Assembly: GCF_001039355.2 (NCBI RefSeq)
Contig: NW_019775556.1
Coordinates: forward strand, 61,048 to 125,047
Source: Lingula anatina
Taxonomy: Eukaryota; Brachiopoda; Lingulata; Lingulida; Lingulidae
Reading direction: 5' to 3'
Length of the DNA stretch: 64,000 nt
Shown: positions 12,594 to 27,300 of the stretch, in pieces
How the letters are laid out: every line of letters starts with the position of its first letter
Position numbering within the stretch: the stretch's first letter is position 1
Made by a program: the position numbers and the translations under genes
Notes under the pieces: generated by a model
Told to the model about the DNA's origin: nothing
The model's database searches: none
What the model saw: only the letters and a program-made list of their open reading frames with translations

Positions 12594-14290
12594 TCACGAC
12601 AGCAGTGCAAGGATCATGCTGAAAAGAAATGATATGGTAGATATATTAATGATACACATAATATATATTATATATTAATGCAAACATGTTTAAAATGTCT
12701 ATAATGATGTTTTAAAAGTTTATTCTAAGATCTAATCAATTAACATTTCTTTATCCTAATCACGGAAATCATTTTATATCAAGTTCAAAATCAAGTCACT
12801 CACCAATACAAGTAGATAAAAAAGAATATCAGATGAACTGCAAGTTTGATCATGGCTTCTTTCATATGTGATCTGAGCTGATGTCTGTTATGAATTTCAG
12901 CTGGATCAAAAATCCCAACATTGCCAGCAGGTTTTTTCAAATACCTAAAATATGAATTTCACATAGTTAACATTCAGATATTTAACAAGAAAGAGAATTC
13001 ACACGAAAATTGTTCCAGAAAAAAAAAATAAGGATAAATTAAGTAAGAGACAAAAGGAATTGAAAATATGTCAAAAAAGGAGTAACTGCACTGTACAAAA
13101 CTCATGTACATAAAGATATGAAATACTATGAAAAGGGATTTCTCTGAGATTGTACGTTGTGTACCAACATCTTACACTTCACACAGTTCTTTGACTGTAC
13201 CAGACAAAAGTGTTAAGATAAAGATGATCTTATGAAAACTTACTTATATATCTGCCATCCTGCCAAAGGAGTGTTTAACAAGAATACTCCCCAATTAAAC
13301 GTGATTAAGAAAAAAAATGTTAGGATTGTATGAGCAGCTAACTCGGGGAAAACCCACTGAAACATAAAATTCAAATCATTACTGTATAATCTCCATTTTC
13401 CCAAATATACAACAACTCATACAAAATACAAGATAAATAGAAACTGAGAAATAACTGTTTGGTCAATGTATGCAAAGCACCAGATTTACTGGTATATATA
13501 AATATAGAGCACTATGGAGCTTATTATGTTATATTTATATAATTTATAATCATAAACTGGAAATGTAGCCTACCATATTTAGCCTGTTACAGCATGTTGT
13601 TGCATTGAGGTAATCACATTCTAAATCAGACAGAGTGATGACCTTGAAATGCATGTTAAGGAAACATACAAATATAATTTGACTAATTCAATACCTTCAA
13701 CATTTCCATATCAAATGTGTACATCTCATTCAGATGCTTATATTTTGGGACAAAACCTTTGTAGCATGGTGTATAAGGTGAATGTAAACAGACAAAATCA
13801 CCACATCATGAAGATATTATTCATTACAATGAAAGACATTTATTGATTTCAAACCATACTTATATGTAAATTATATACTTAATAATTTCATAAATGTTTT
13901 AAGGCTGATACATAAATTTCAGTGGTGATGCACTATGTTACAGATTTACGAGATTATAACATAATAGAAGTACCAAACTAAAGTGACATTTGCAGGTTTT
14001 TATTGGCATATGATTCCGTTTCACAGTCTATAATCTCTTAAATTCAAACAAGCCTACTTGATGGTCGCACTTGCAATTGCTTTTAAATTCAAGTGTCTGT
14101 TTCCAAATGTAATCACTGCATGACTATAATTGCCGATATGATAAGATAATGACACATTTTACGAAGCACGCTACCACCTGTAGAAGTACTGAAAAAATTT
14201 CACCTTCAAGGATACAAAATAAACTGTCAGAAAGAGCAAACATGCCCCGTCTAGCAACGCAAATATGAAGAGAAGGGAATCCACCGACAT
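12594..14290 (-). CDS. CNIH4: Cornichon family member 4, ER-to-Golgi cargo receptor
   Basis: Five exons: 14290-14216, 13642-13574, 13356-13244, 12944-12804, 12618-12594. They total 423 nt, or 140 aa, against about 139 in human CNIH4. The joined protein starts [20 protein letters not shown] and keeps the family signature at the N terminus ([14 protein letters not shown]), middle ([32 protein letters not shown]) and C terminus ([20 protein letters not shown]). The hydrophobic segments match the cornichon multi-pass topology. Known role: exit of selected GPCRs and other cargo from the ER in COPII vesicles. The IHNR and [10 protein letters not shown] blocks point to CNIH4, not CNIH1/2/3. The start codon is only 245 bp from that of the divergent Mab-21-like gene. 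Confidence 0.95.
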
Positions 14291-14535
14291 CGTTCAGAGT
14301 TTTGAAACTATTCACAGATGTCGCTTTTGGGACAAGCCCAAAGCGATAGTAATATTTTGGTGTAAATTTGTTAATATGTCATCCAATATCATACTAAATG
14401 AATTTTATTGGCATTTTATGATGAATAAGGCATTCAGAATACATACTCAATATATTGTACAAATGAATAACTGGCATTACATTACGTTCCCTCTTGACTT
14501 TCCCTGACCACCCGAAAACGAGACTAAGCGTCAAA
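14291..14535. promoter_or_regulatory. Compact bidirectional promoter, CNIH4 / Mab-21-like
   Basis: Only 245 bp lie between two start codons on opposite strands, so the genes must share or overlap promoter elements unless upstream non-coding exons exist. A CCAAAGCGATAG-like stretch and AT-rich DNA are present; no firm motif call. Confidence 0.6.
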
Positions 14536-16037
14536 ATGGCCGATGATCTACGCACTAATCTCAACTTTGAAGATATCAATCATGGTCTGGCTCGTTTCCG
14601 AGATAATGTCATACTCAAATCAAGAGAAGAATCGAGAAAAATTATATCTACGTGCATTGAGAAAGTAATCTTGCCAGTATTGACCAAAATTGGAGAGATA
14701 GAGAAGCGCTTCCATTGCTCAGTGCCCTCTTCTATGAACGCGAGTTATTTCGAAGGCTTAAAAGTGTCAGCCAAGAATGAATTCGAGCTCATGGTGAACT
14801 TGGATCATTTAACGGCCTTCAAATCCTTTGATGATCTGGGCAATCGAGAAAGCAAATATGCCTGTTATGGCTATTTGTTGTGCAAACACAGCTATCACAA
14901 TTTGTCAGACGTGGTGGTCAGCCCACCCCCAAATTGCAAGCATGATAAAGATGATCAGGTCATCTCAGCGCTGAAAGTAAGGAAGCATTTTGCTGAACTG
15001 GCCAGCCAGGCTTGTTCTCATATCAAATGTGACGAGGGGCTTCAGGTTGAAGCACAATTTCGAGGTATGTGTTTTTATGTATTAATTTGCTTTTAACGTT
15101 ACATAATAATGTTTATTATTTGTATTGTATTTTTATTGCACTTATTGTATTTACATAATTTAAATTTAGTCAAAAGAAAATACTTACAAGGGTTGTTATT
15201 ATTTCATAAATGTGAAAAAGCAAGAGGACTAAACACTATTTTGAAAATTACTTGGTACTCTCAAACATCACGTACCATCCTGATAATTTTAAATTAAATC
15301 TGCATGTGGGGTAATGTAAGATTTTAAAATACATAATTTAAGGTGAGGGATAAATGAGGATATCTACATGAAGGTGTTTATCTATTTCAGATCCTTACAC
15401 TGTCTTGAAGATCACCATGGATGACAAAGCTTACTACTTTGAACTTGTACCTTCCCTACCTTTTGTGAATGCATGGCCCCCAAGTGCTGAGGACTTTGGA
15501 GTACGCACAAATGAATGGCTAACAACAGATGATGTCAGAGAAATAAAGCAGATGGGATATAGTGTGATCCCAATGATTTGCCCTGCAGACCCAAAGAATG
15601 AAGCTCTTTGGAGAATATCTTTCTCCAAAGCTGAGAAGTATGTAATGAGATACGAAGATTTTGGTGATCCACGCGGAAGGCGCAAGCAGTGTTCCAGTTT
15701 CCTCAAAACCATTCGTGAAGCTAACAAAGAAGCTATGAGACCACTGGTTTCTTACCATCTCAAGACCCTTGTCCTAAATGATTGCATGAAGTGGCCAAAG
15801 GATGAAAGCTGGACACATGAATTACTGTCTCAGAGGTTTGTTGGGCTGCTTTGGCACCTAGATGATGCACTGGAAAGAAGAAAACTACCTCATTTTTTCA
15901 TCAAGAAATGCAACCTGTTGGCACCCTATGATATGGTTGATCTACAAGAACTGGCCACAAAAGTGAAAGATATTTTCAATGATATTGTGGTGAATCCCCT
16001 TACAAGTTCACAGTTGAACATTAAACAGGGACATTAA
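14536..16037 (+). CDS. Mab-21 / cGAS-like nucleotidyltransferase-fold protein
   Basis: Two exons, 14536-15064 and 15391-16037, join in phase 1 to 391 aa; Mab-21-like proteins are about 360 aa. The family landmarks are FEGLKVSAKNEFELMVNL (residues 72-89), the helix RKHFAELASQACSH, KAYYFELVPSLPFVNAWPPS (189-208), WRISFSKAEKYVM and, near the C terminus, SYHLKTLVLNDCMKWP and HFFIKKCNLL. By alignment to cGAS-type enzymes, E82 and E84 (NEFELM) and E194 (YFELVP) fall where the three metal-binding acids sit, while the GS loop reads A69-S70. The Zn thumb of vertebrate cGAS is absent, as in Mab-21 proteins. It could be a developmental Mab-21-like protein or a cGAS-like receptor; function is not settled by sequence. 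An in-frame ATG at 14494 would add 14 residues, but 14536 has the better context (AAAATGG). Confidence 0.88.
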
Positions 16038-19000
16038 AATGCTGTTTTAATTCTACTACATTTGAATTGTGTGATGGCAGTGTAATCTATTTAGAAATAT
16101 GATAGGAATATAACATTGGTCTTCCTGCATATATGCATAATATTTGATATATTTTTATTTTTTGTGCAGTTTAGACTTCATCTTTTACTTTGAGTTTAGA
16201 AAAGTGCATACTTATATTTCACTAAGTTTATTCAATCTCATTATCCTTATCCTGAGTATTTACAAGAAATATCTAAATCAGGGAAATGTTCAGATAAGAG
16301 TATTTGTAAAATGTGAGGAAATGCTGATCTGTACATGGAATATTCAATATATACTTGACTCACCTGTACAAGCCTTACATTCCTTGCACTTTATTTGTGA
16401 CAGTTGTATTGAAAATTTACATATCAGTCATTTATTCTAGTAAAAGAAACAGGGACCAACTCTATGTTACCAATCATGTGTTTAGAGATTTAGACTCATG
16501 CAGTGTTTCACTGTTTGTTTATCAATATGCACCATTTTAAAGATTGCAGTGATAGCTTGACATTAAAAAAATTCTTGAATGTTATTACATTAAAAATAGA
16601 CTGCAACTGACAATCCAAGTTCCAAATTGGGGATTTTGGAAGGAAACCAGGTGCCAAAGCCTTGAACAGCAGACTAAACTTGATACAGCCATAAACATCG
16701 ATTTTTAAGAATGTATTCCTGTAGTATATCTAGTTTTTTTTTTTAAATCATAATCACCAAATTTATATAAATGTGTAAATAGTACTTTGGCTGACGTTAC
16801 ATTTACCTCTGCAATAAAAAAATTCAGGTCCTAAGTAGCAGCTTATTTTGACATATTTTAAGCTCTATTTTTACATTTTGTATAATTTAAATTTAACTTT
16901 TAAAAGAATATCCACTATAAGAAGTATTTTGGCTGTGACTTGGATCTAATATATACTTTCTAATATTATCTTTTTTTATGACAGAAGTAAAAGAACAAAT
17001 CTTTACTATGGTATACAGATTTGTTAGTACTTTTTGTAGAAATGGGTGTCTTTTTTATCACCCAATTTGCCATTTAGTTGAATGACATGAATGTCATGAT
17101 CTCTATATGCAATATTTTTAAAAATCAATAATTTTACAATATATGCCATAATTGCAAGGATAAATATTTCCTTACTAGTTAGTGTTGTATTTTTATGCCA
17201 TCGTAATCTTGTAGCAAATGCCATGATTTTTAGGACTGATGTTCCCTCCCAATTTATTATAAATGTATTTGGCACTGTAACATCTTTATGTAGCAAATTA
17301 AAGATGAAATAAACAATACCTGGATAATTAACATAAGATATCTTGACAGTATTGACTATTACTGGTTATTAAATGTTATTCCAACAAGAACAATAGCTTT
17401 TGTGCTCTGTCTCACAGCTCTTACAAGATATGAAGATATTTGAACTGGTACAAATTATAAATCCTGTTTTTAATTGAAAACAACTTTTTTTAATGAAAAC
17501 AATTTTTAAATATAATTTTTACTTTGAAAGTTTGACCAATACAGTATATTTCATTGAATAATGATTGCACTCACTGCATAGAAGTGACACAAATTGCAAT
17601 TTGGAGAGCTGTAGAATCCACGGGTCCCCCTTCAAATAATCCTGTTGATATGGGCCAAGTGATATGACACATAAAGAGTGCCTGCACCTCACAGGAAAAT
17701 AATTCAAGAACAAGTTGTTTACACATTACATGTTTATTGTTTTAGTTCAGTATGAAACAAGCACCAGTAAAGTGCCATTTTGGTATTAAATATATAAACT
17801 GACCATAGCAGAAATGAAGTTCTGTAAACTAGGTATCACTACCATTCATAATTGCTTCAGTTAAAACAATAAAGTACTCATAATAATGACAAAGCTTTGT
17901 GGCCAACTTCTCAGCAGCAATTCATCTATTATCTTCTCACTCAAAGTCCTCCAAGGTAAAATCTTTACACTACATTAACAGTTTGATTTTGGTCACTAAT
18001 CGCCAATCTTTTACATGCTACAGTAGAAGAAAACTAGTTTTTAAATAATGTACATTTCTAAATAGTTGAGGTTAGCTTCTTCTTGTAACATTAACTCAAA
18101 ATGCATCGAGTTAGGAGTACAGCAGTTTTGCATAATGCCATGCTGTGAAATAATTGTACATTTTTTTCTCTCTTGGAAAAGCCTATGCTTTTCCCTTTGG
18201 GTGTATGACCAATACAATGGTCATTAATAACTATAAGATTAATTACTGAAATGTTTCCCTCCCAAAACATGTGGAACTTTTCTAAATGGTTTAAATAACC
18301 GACAATTTGATCTAAATTATCTTACTATTATAACCGAACAAGTCAATAAATAACATCTAGATATGAAATGTGGAGAAAAACAGCTGCTGTATGTTTTTAG
18401 CTGTCTAATGTTTTATAAACCTACGCGATGTTAAATGAAAGAACTGTAGTGTGGTACTTACTCATTCACGCTTCAAAAAGTTAATGCATTAAAGCTAGTT
18501 TGCATTGAAATAAAACATACTCATAAATAAATAGAGACCTTACATCTAAATATTCACCCCTGGCTAGCTCCTTTTGACTTTATTACTTACAACATAATTT
18601 TAATTGAATTTTATCAAAGGCGTAATTAGTTGTATAATTATAAATTTGAAAGTATTAAGTTTTTTTCACTTCGCCTAAAATCCAAACTGGGTTGTGAATC
18701 GTTATTTAGGGTACTGTTTACGCTTTTGCTAAAAACAACAACCACCTGGTATAGTGTTGTTGATTCCATTTCCAAATACATGTTATCTCTGTCATCTACT
18801 ACCTTACACTGGTTTAATAGAGATATGCATGTTTTTATTAGATCATGATCTGAAAACCTGATTGCATAATAACAATTTAGTTCTACCTCTCCACAAGGCT
18901 ATAGTGCCAATAAGTCTCTCAAAACAAGCACAAATTATAATCTTAAATATACATGTACACCACGTACCATCATCGATTCTATACACATTAATTAATTAAT

Positions 19001-19057
19001 TATAGTCTTTATGTATTGTTTATTAAATGTCAGGTGCCTAGATTATGTTCCAGTTCA
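16038..19057. other. Convergent Mab-21-like / striatin 3' region
   Basis: Three kilobases of AT-rich DNA between two facing stop codons. It probably consists largely of two long 3' UTRs. No ORF, RNA gene or repeat family was recognised. Confidence 0.6.
17308..17313 (+). terminator. Candidate poly(A) signal, Mab-21-like gene
   Basis: AATAAA about 1.3 kb after the stop codon. An earlier AATAAA at about 16814 is also possible. Confidence 0.4.
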
Positions 19058-22000
19058 TCATACAAACACTTTTGCCAAAGCATCGGCTCCTGCACTGGCA
19101 ATGTATGGTTTTGATGGATGAAAGGCGACATCGAAGATGGATTCGTCAAATTTCTTCCTATGGGAGGTAATCTCTTGGACGCATGTTTTGCTGTCCAGAT
19201 TCCAGAGTCGTATTGAACAATCATGACCTAAAAAGCAAAATTTTCCAAAGTTTTAACTAGGCATTTTATTCCTGATGGTTGATGTAATGAAAGATGGTTG
19301 ATGTAGTGAAAGACATGACAAACAAGTACAAAATTCACAAAATAGTTGAACTTATTTCATTACAGCAAAATAACAACCAACCACATCATATTCAGATAAC
19401 AATACTTACTTCCTGATAATAAATATAAACCATTTGGATCTACTGCTAGACTGGTTACAGCGTCTAAGTGAGCTACCATAGAATGCAACATTTTCCCTGA
19501 AAATGCAAAGGAGGTTGTCCATGTAAATGCATACACATTTCTAAGACCAATATATTTATATTAGTATTGAATTAGTGATTTTGATAAAAAATCTGAACTG
19601 TGTTATGATAACGGCATAATTCTCATACACTTTCTTCATTTAACTAATATAATTGGTCATACGAGGTCCAATGGATTATTGTACAACAATCTTAAAACTA
19701 CAATAAATAAAATCATCACTCACTGACCTGTGTTATTATCATAAAACCTAATGTGCCTATCTTCATGAGCTGTAATTGTGACTGGGAGGGTGGGATGGCT
19801 GATAAGTCTATTTATGCGCCCATTGGGGGAATCTGGAAATAAAATATCAAAATAATTTACATACTCCATGAATTTCTTAACATGATGACTTATTAAAGAT
19901 ATAAATAAGTCATCTTTATGCATATCACTTTTAAGATCCTAAAAATAACTGGATTTGAAATAGCTTTATACTATTCTGTTAAGCAAAAACTAATCCACTA
20001 AAACTAGTAGGAGCGATATTAGGCATACTGTCAAACAATCAATGTTTAGCTTAGTCGCATTTAAAGACAAAAGTTACCTTTAAGACAATATCTATCAAAT
20101 ACTCGAGAGATGAACTAATACTAAAGTGCTAAATGCAAAGAAAGAGAAGAAAATACCATTCCTGAATAAAGACACAGCAACCCTCACCTTTACCTTCTGC
20201 AGTTTCCAACTTGATAACTTGTTTGGCAGTTTCCATGTCAAAAATGAATGTGTTGTTGGAGGAATAAGAGGCAACCATCTGGTTAGGCTCACAACGAACA
20301 AAATCCATAGATGTGGGCACACCCTCTGCAGAGCCGGAAAGACATTTCGTTCATATTGTGAGTTTAAAGATCTGAATCTGTCACATACATTCTTGCCATT
20401 TTGACAGTTATTTTTGAAAGGTATCCCTTCCTTAATGCCCAATACAATTCTGCCAAAGACACTGAATTGATTGCATCTCAATATCTTAAAATGAGCCTGT
20501 TTTAAAATCAATAAATTAAATTTCAATTTAGTGACTTAGCTCAGACTCAACATACTGATGGTAACATACCATTTTCCACAGTGAATGTGCTAAGTAGTGG
20601 ATTACTTGTCCCTGGATTCCATAACCTGACTGTGCCATCAGCCGAGCAGGACAGGAGCTGCATTCTAGAGCTGTGAACTGAGAGACCCCAAACAGCATCT
20701 GTGTGGGCAACCAGGGTATCAGCCAACACACTGGGGTCTGGAAGACATAGAGACATTATATAGCTGGGTAAAGGTTTATACACACAACCGCACAGGCAAT
20801 GCGTCAGGTTACACACTTGCAGTATGAACAGAAGGAAAGGTGTGAAATGGGAGGTGGTACACAAAGGTAGAGCTACAAGTCAAGCTAATTTGCAGAATTT
20901 TATCTTTTTGTTCTACCTTTCTCGCTCCATAAAATGGCTTTATCTTTTCAATTACACAGCCTTAACTCTACTGAAGTAAAGATTCATGAAGAAGAAAAGC
21001 TATTATAAGAGAGCTGACATGAGGGTAAAAATAGTGAAGATTATCCCATATCAACTAATACAAAATACAGCCTGTCAAGAACAGAAGAAATTCTCACCAC
21101 ATTTTGCTAAAATACTGTTCACAACTAATTTCACACTTAGCAACAAAGCGACTTGTACATCACACTCACCAAATGAATCATACGGATCAATATTAGAACT
21201 GGGAATATTCCAACACCTAATGGTGGAGTCAATGCCTCCACTGAAGCACTGCTCTCCTGTGGCACTCATTGCCAAGCACAATACGGGGCCCACATGTGCT
21301 CTGAATGTGTAGATTGGCTCCACATCCAAGGACGCAGCTCTATCAGAATAAACACAAGATGATGATGATGATGATGAGAGAAAATGAAGATATATCTCAT
21401 TCATGGTTTTTAGACTTGACCAGTAAGTTTGCCTCACTATACATTAACATAAACTCAAATATGTTCAAACATACATCTAAAAAGATACTCAACAATACCA
21501 CACTTACTTCTTGGCTGGCACAGTTTTCTGAAGGTTCCACAGTTTCAGTGTGTGGTCTTCAGAACCAGTTATAAGCACAGGTTCCACAGGATGGAACACA
21601 AGCGCCCGGACTCCATCAAAATGACTGGAAAAGAAACAAAATGTGTCATCCAAACTATCAATGTTTAAATTTAGCAAAAACTTCAAACCCATGAAATCTA
21701 ACTTCACAGAGACCCATGGCACCTATGGTGATGTAATGTGGTGTTTTGATAAATGGTTCTTGTCTGAAAATCACATTTATTATACAACATACATAATTAC
21801 ATACGATACTAATAACTGTCTATGTTTACTATATCAGAGGCTTAGATGCATACAGCAACATCTTACTGAGAAATGACACCAGAAACAATGACTCTCACTT
21901 CAACTCGTATGAAAAACCATTTACCTTCTAAGTGTATATTTGGCATTCCAAGTTTTCCTAAATGCTTCATTTGTTGCAGATATCTACAATATAAAACATA

Positions 22001-24252
22001 AACATTGATAAAAACCTAATGTTTACTATATCTAGATTAGATGATGTTTTTTAGAAAATAAATCATTATTATAATATAGCATAGTAAATATAAGCCATTT
22101 CTTTACTCACGTCATAGCATAAAGGATCAGCTTCATTGGACACAGTTAATCCGGCTAATTCTCCTAAACCTAGGGCAGCTTCTAAAGCATCGTCATCACC
22201 AGGGATACCTAAACATTCAAGAAAAACCCAATAAGCATCTAAAGTAGAAAGTTTTCAAATTTTGTACAAAGAATTTCAAGTTCAGCTTTTATTACAAAAG
22301 TGAAATTTACAGAAGTCTGCTTTTGTTAACAAAATTCCAAATAATGCCATTATAATACTCAAATTTAAAAAAAAAAAAAAAAAAAAAAAATTTAAAGCAA
22401 ATTAGGATTTTGTACAAACAACACACATTTAAGTTTCACATGTAGATAGATAACCATACTGGGATTGTGCCAGCTCCAGTCCAGGTCACAGGCCTTCTAT
22501 AATATATGATTTCTCACCCAGCTTTTGCATCAATCCAAATCACACACCAGCTTCATCAATACATAAAAAAAAATTTACTAAAAAACTATATATAGTCAAA
22601 GTGTTTTTCTTACCTGAATCATCAATTTCTGGTGCGTTTCCCCTGGGTGGACTGGCACTCCCAGACTGGAGTGCTGGCATCTCTTCATCATTCCCTAGGT
22701 TGGCTAGCATGGCCTGAAGAGTTGACCTCTTGGGCCCTATAGCAATAAGCATATCAATATAAATACATCTGGCACAACTTTTTTTATTTAAAAAGATACC
22801 TTAACTAATGTAATGCTTAGATTAAGTACACTGTTGAAGTAAGCTTTTATCACAAATAACTTCAACAATCTTTAATAAAACAACCTTGTTCACTGTCAGT
22901 AAAAGTCAGTTTTAAATTCCCGTTTGTGAAAATTAAGATTTTTTATGTAACTGTGGCATCAAGAAATCAACAACAAGATTCAATCTTATTTTTTGCTTAC
23001 TTTGAATTCCCTTCTTCCCCTTCCTCTCTTTCTTGTACTGTTCTTTAAGCTTAGAAATAAGTTGCTGGTCAACACCCCATTCTTCATTAGGAGAGAGATC
23101 TTTCTTCTCTGAAAAAGAATAAATAAATAAATAAATAAATCAATAAATCAATAAATAAATAAATAAATAAATAAAATAATGTGATTAAAGGTGTCTGAGC
23201 ATTTCAGCATTCTTTCCATATAACAAGAATTGATAATATACATAATGAAAACATCAACAGCTATGCCAGACCAGCCACTTGACATCACAAAGAAACAATC
23301 TTGTCACGTGTTGTCACAAGCCAAGTCCAAAGCATCATATTTGCTTTGTAACAATAGACAAAATTTAATCATTATCACAGAGTATAGTCAAATACATGTC
23401 GAGACATTGTAAAAGAACATATGCTGTGTTAGCTGACAATTTGGTAAAAATCAGTAAATAAATTGTAGTCAATAACAATTGAATAGCAATATAAAATGAT
23501 TAAAAATACTATCTCAACACATGCCCTATACTGAGAAATATCAAAATTTGAAATTATGGTAGCTGACAATTTACTGTTTAAGTTCTTACCTTCCTCAACA
23601 TAGCACCTAAATGCAGGCCCACTACATGGTATGCAAAAACTTGAAAGTTAAGCATAAGAGTACACTTGTCTGAATAAAGACTTGAGATTTTGTGGTTTTT
23701 TGTTCTTTGTTTATTGACAGAGTGGTTTTATGTGGCATCGTAGTGACAGCATACTAATTAGGCCTGCCCCTTATTTACACTTCTAGTGCAAACACACTCC
23801 CACACATGATTTTGTTTTATTTAGTTTTATCTTATCACAAACTGGCCAGTGACTGCAATAGTATTTCACCATATCACCTAACTTTCCAGCACAAATGACA
23901 CTGTTACTGCAGATAGTAATGGTGATCAATATCAGACACCCCTCTCACTTCAACTCAACTAGTCACTAATTAACCAAGAGGACAATGCATGCCAGCCAAG
24001 CTAAAACTATCTTGAAGCAGCTACTTAATTCAGACTGATCACTTCTACTGATTCAGTTGAATGTGATTATCTTGTTTTTCATTCCTATATCCAGGCCATT
24101 GACACTACAACCATGTGACTTTCACTTAATTGAAGACTTATCTCTACAGCTTTAATTTATTCTATTGCAGCAAGGTTTTCTTTTAATTTTTCTTTTCTGA
24201 TTTATAAATTAATTTTTTTTTTGTAATCTTCATTCTGAGCACAGTTGCCCTA

Positions 24253-24316
<64 letters not shown>

Positions 24317-27300
24317 CTCTTAAACTAAGAAGCAAACCTGTACAAACTATTCCTTTTTTCTTTAAATCTTGCATGTCCTTACCCCACTCAGTGCCATCTC
24401 CCTGACTCCTTGCTTCGCCAGCCCCTTCCCCACTCTCTGATACCAAGAAATCAAACTCTGCTAAAGCTTCCTCTGTATCTGGATCAGATAGGACATCCTC
24501 CATTCCTGCCATGCTCTCATTTCCCAGGGCCTGAAACATTGAAGAAAAGATTGATCTTTTTAAAAATGGCCTAAAAGAAAAAGTAACATCTTCACGTATC
24601 GACAAACAGTATATCAATGTAAGCAAAATAATCTAGAATAGTCAAATTTTAATGGAAACAAGCATTCAAAGCACAAACCAAGTAATGAAAAATGGAAAGT
24701 AAGTGCCATACACTTACTTTTGGTTTTGCCCTTCTTTTCTCAGCTCTTTCCTCGGCCTCTTCATCAACAGGAACCCCATCTTCATTCTCATCACTGTAAA
24801 TTATAAAAATAAAATCTTAAAAGCTGTAACATGGGTCAAACATATAACTTGAGATGAAGATATCAGATTGTTCCTTCACAAGAATCCATTCCCTATAGTT
24901 TATTGTGACCTTCCAATCAAACTGCTCTACTGAACAAGAAATAAACCAAAGATCTTATCAGTGCAGAATGCTATCAATTTTCAATGGCAAAGATTACTCC
25001 TGACAAAATGTATGAAAATGTAAAATAGGAAAAATATCACACTGAAAACTATACCCATTTAACAAATAATATTTAAAAATAACACACAACTTAATATAAT
25101 GACATGCAGATATTTAACATCTAATCAATAACAAAAAAGAAAATAAACAGCAATATCAACAAATGAGTACAAAAAAAACTTAGCAACTATTAACACACTT
25201 TCATATTCAATTATCAAATATTGTAAAGTCAGCATCACCCATAGCTGGAGAGCTTGAATGAAAACATCTAAGGTTGTTACCAAACTATAGATAGGATACC
25301 TCCTTTGCCATGCATCTTCTCTGTACAGTAAGATTTCAAACAAAGTGTATAGCATAAGATCTATGTACTAGTACATGTCCACGGTTAATATAAAAGAAAT
25401 ATATATCATATGTACACTGCAAAGTGATAACCCCAAGCAAATCAAAAACACTGGTACCTGTCATAAAAATCATCACTGAGAGATTGAAGAAAAACAAAAT
25501 ATTGCTTTTCCTTTAGGAAATATCAATGACATGATTTGGACACACATTTAGTTGAACATGCATTCAATGTATCGAGGCTAGCAAGCAGGTGGTATGTGGC
25601 TAGTTTGTTTAACTTGTAGAGTTTTGGTCTTATAGAAGAAGTATTCCCAGTTCTTATAAGATTGAGGGAGAGTTTGCCAAATTCTCACATTTCTGCTGCC
25701 TTCTAACTCCAGCTCATGTCATCAAAATATTGAAACAATTTTTAAAACATTCTGTTGCTGCCTCTAAATGGACATAGGTTATTGGTACGATTCACCTTTA
25801 ATCCATATCTAATGGCAACACATGGGATACTCTCATGCAAATGTTTCATGACACTCAAAATGAGTTCTAAATCATTTTTGGAATTTTTTTTAGATACATT
25901 TTTACTAATAATCAGTTTCGCTATTAGAACTCACCTATCATCCTCATCATCCACCACATTTTCTGCAGCCAGGAAATCAAATGTGGCCAGCACAGATGCT
26001 TCACTATCTATCAGAGGACCTTCTGCTATTGAGGTGGGAATTTTCTTGCCTTGTATTCTTCAATGTCAAAAATAAAGGAATAGCATACATAAAGGGTTGA
26101 GGAAACAGACCTTTGACACTTTAAACCAAAACTGGTTTTGATATTAACATTGATATCCTATTCTAATCAAGCTGTGTTCTTTCTGTAATTTGATGCTGTG
26201 TCACAGGCCGATTACACCCCAAAAATTGCAATGAAAAACACTGACCACAATTTCCTATGAATTTATCTATCATCAATAAATGTGCCATTTTCTGTGAAGC
26301 ACTTTCAAATCATTCACCTTCTAGCTTGTCCATATTCATTAAGTCTTGTTTGACCTTTTCCATCTCCATTCACCATGTGTTGGCCTGCTTCAGATTCATT
26401 TTCTGACAATGGCTGAAGTCCTAACAGTGACCGCACTCGAGATGACCTCACGTCTATTATTGTATCCGTGTACCCTATTTCTTGAAGATATCTGAGAAAA
26501 AAAATATGTAGTATTTTTCTGAGCCAGCATCACATCTACCTTTTTAAAAATATATTACTTCTATAGTGTCATTTCACCTATGCAACCCATAAATTAACCT
26601 AATTTACAGAAGAAATGACTTATTTTTTCTATGCCCTGAAGCAGATTAAAAAAACTTGTTCAACACTATCTGTCATGTTATAACATTAAGTTAATCTAAT
26701 TATTTTAAAAACCATGTGATTCTCAGGTCCCTTTCTGTCATCATTACTACAATTGTTCTTGCAAGTATGATCATCACAAGATCTTTCCATATCATCAGAT
26801 GACTTCTTTCCAGTGAAAACAAAGCCAAGAAAATGCCAATGCTTATGCATTGAGAATCCCTACTAAGAAAGTAAACACTTTCGAAGTCACCAGTTCCTGC
26901 ATGCTGAATAATTCAGCAAGTATGGTTATGTGTGGCTTGTAAGTTGTAATATGGGATTATTTAAAGAATAATTAAAGGAAATCTTTGAACTTACTGTCTA
27001 AGTAATTGCCGTCCTTGCCTCCAGGAGGCATTGCTGTTGGAACTTGTAACTGGCTCAGGATCTAAAATTTCTTCTACAAAAGTAAAATAGATAAAAACAT
27101 CATTTATTACATTGTTTGTGGTTTCATGGATTTCTATTGGATTTTGGTTTCACGGATTTTCTATTCTATATCTATTTAGTGATAGTTATTACTTATTTCA
27201 GAACAAAATATTTATGAAACAGCTACATTTCGTTCTTGTCACAGAAACAACAGAATGTTGGTAGACTGGTGAACGACTCTCACTCTGGGTAGAAACTGGC

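Noticed and set aside
24183-24626. 147-residue minus-strand frame
   Set aside because: The first part is a real striatin exon (24530-24383); the rest is read-through into the intron, including an RE-repeat from the CT microsatellite.
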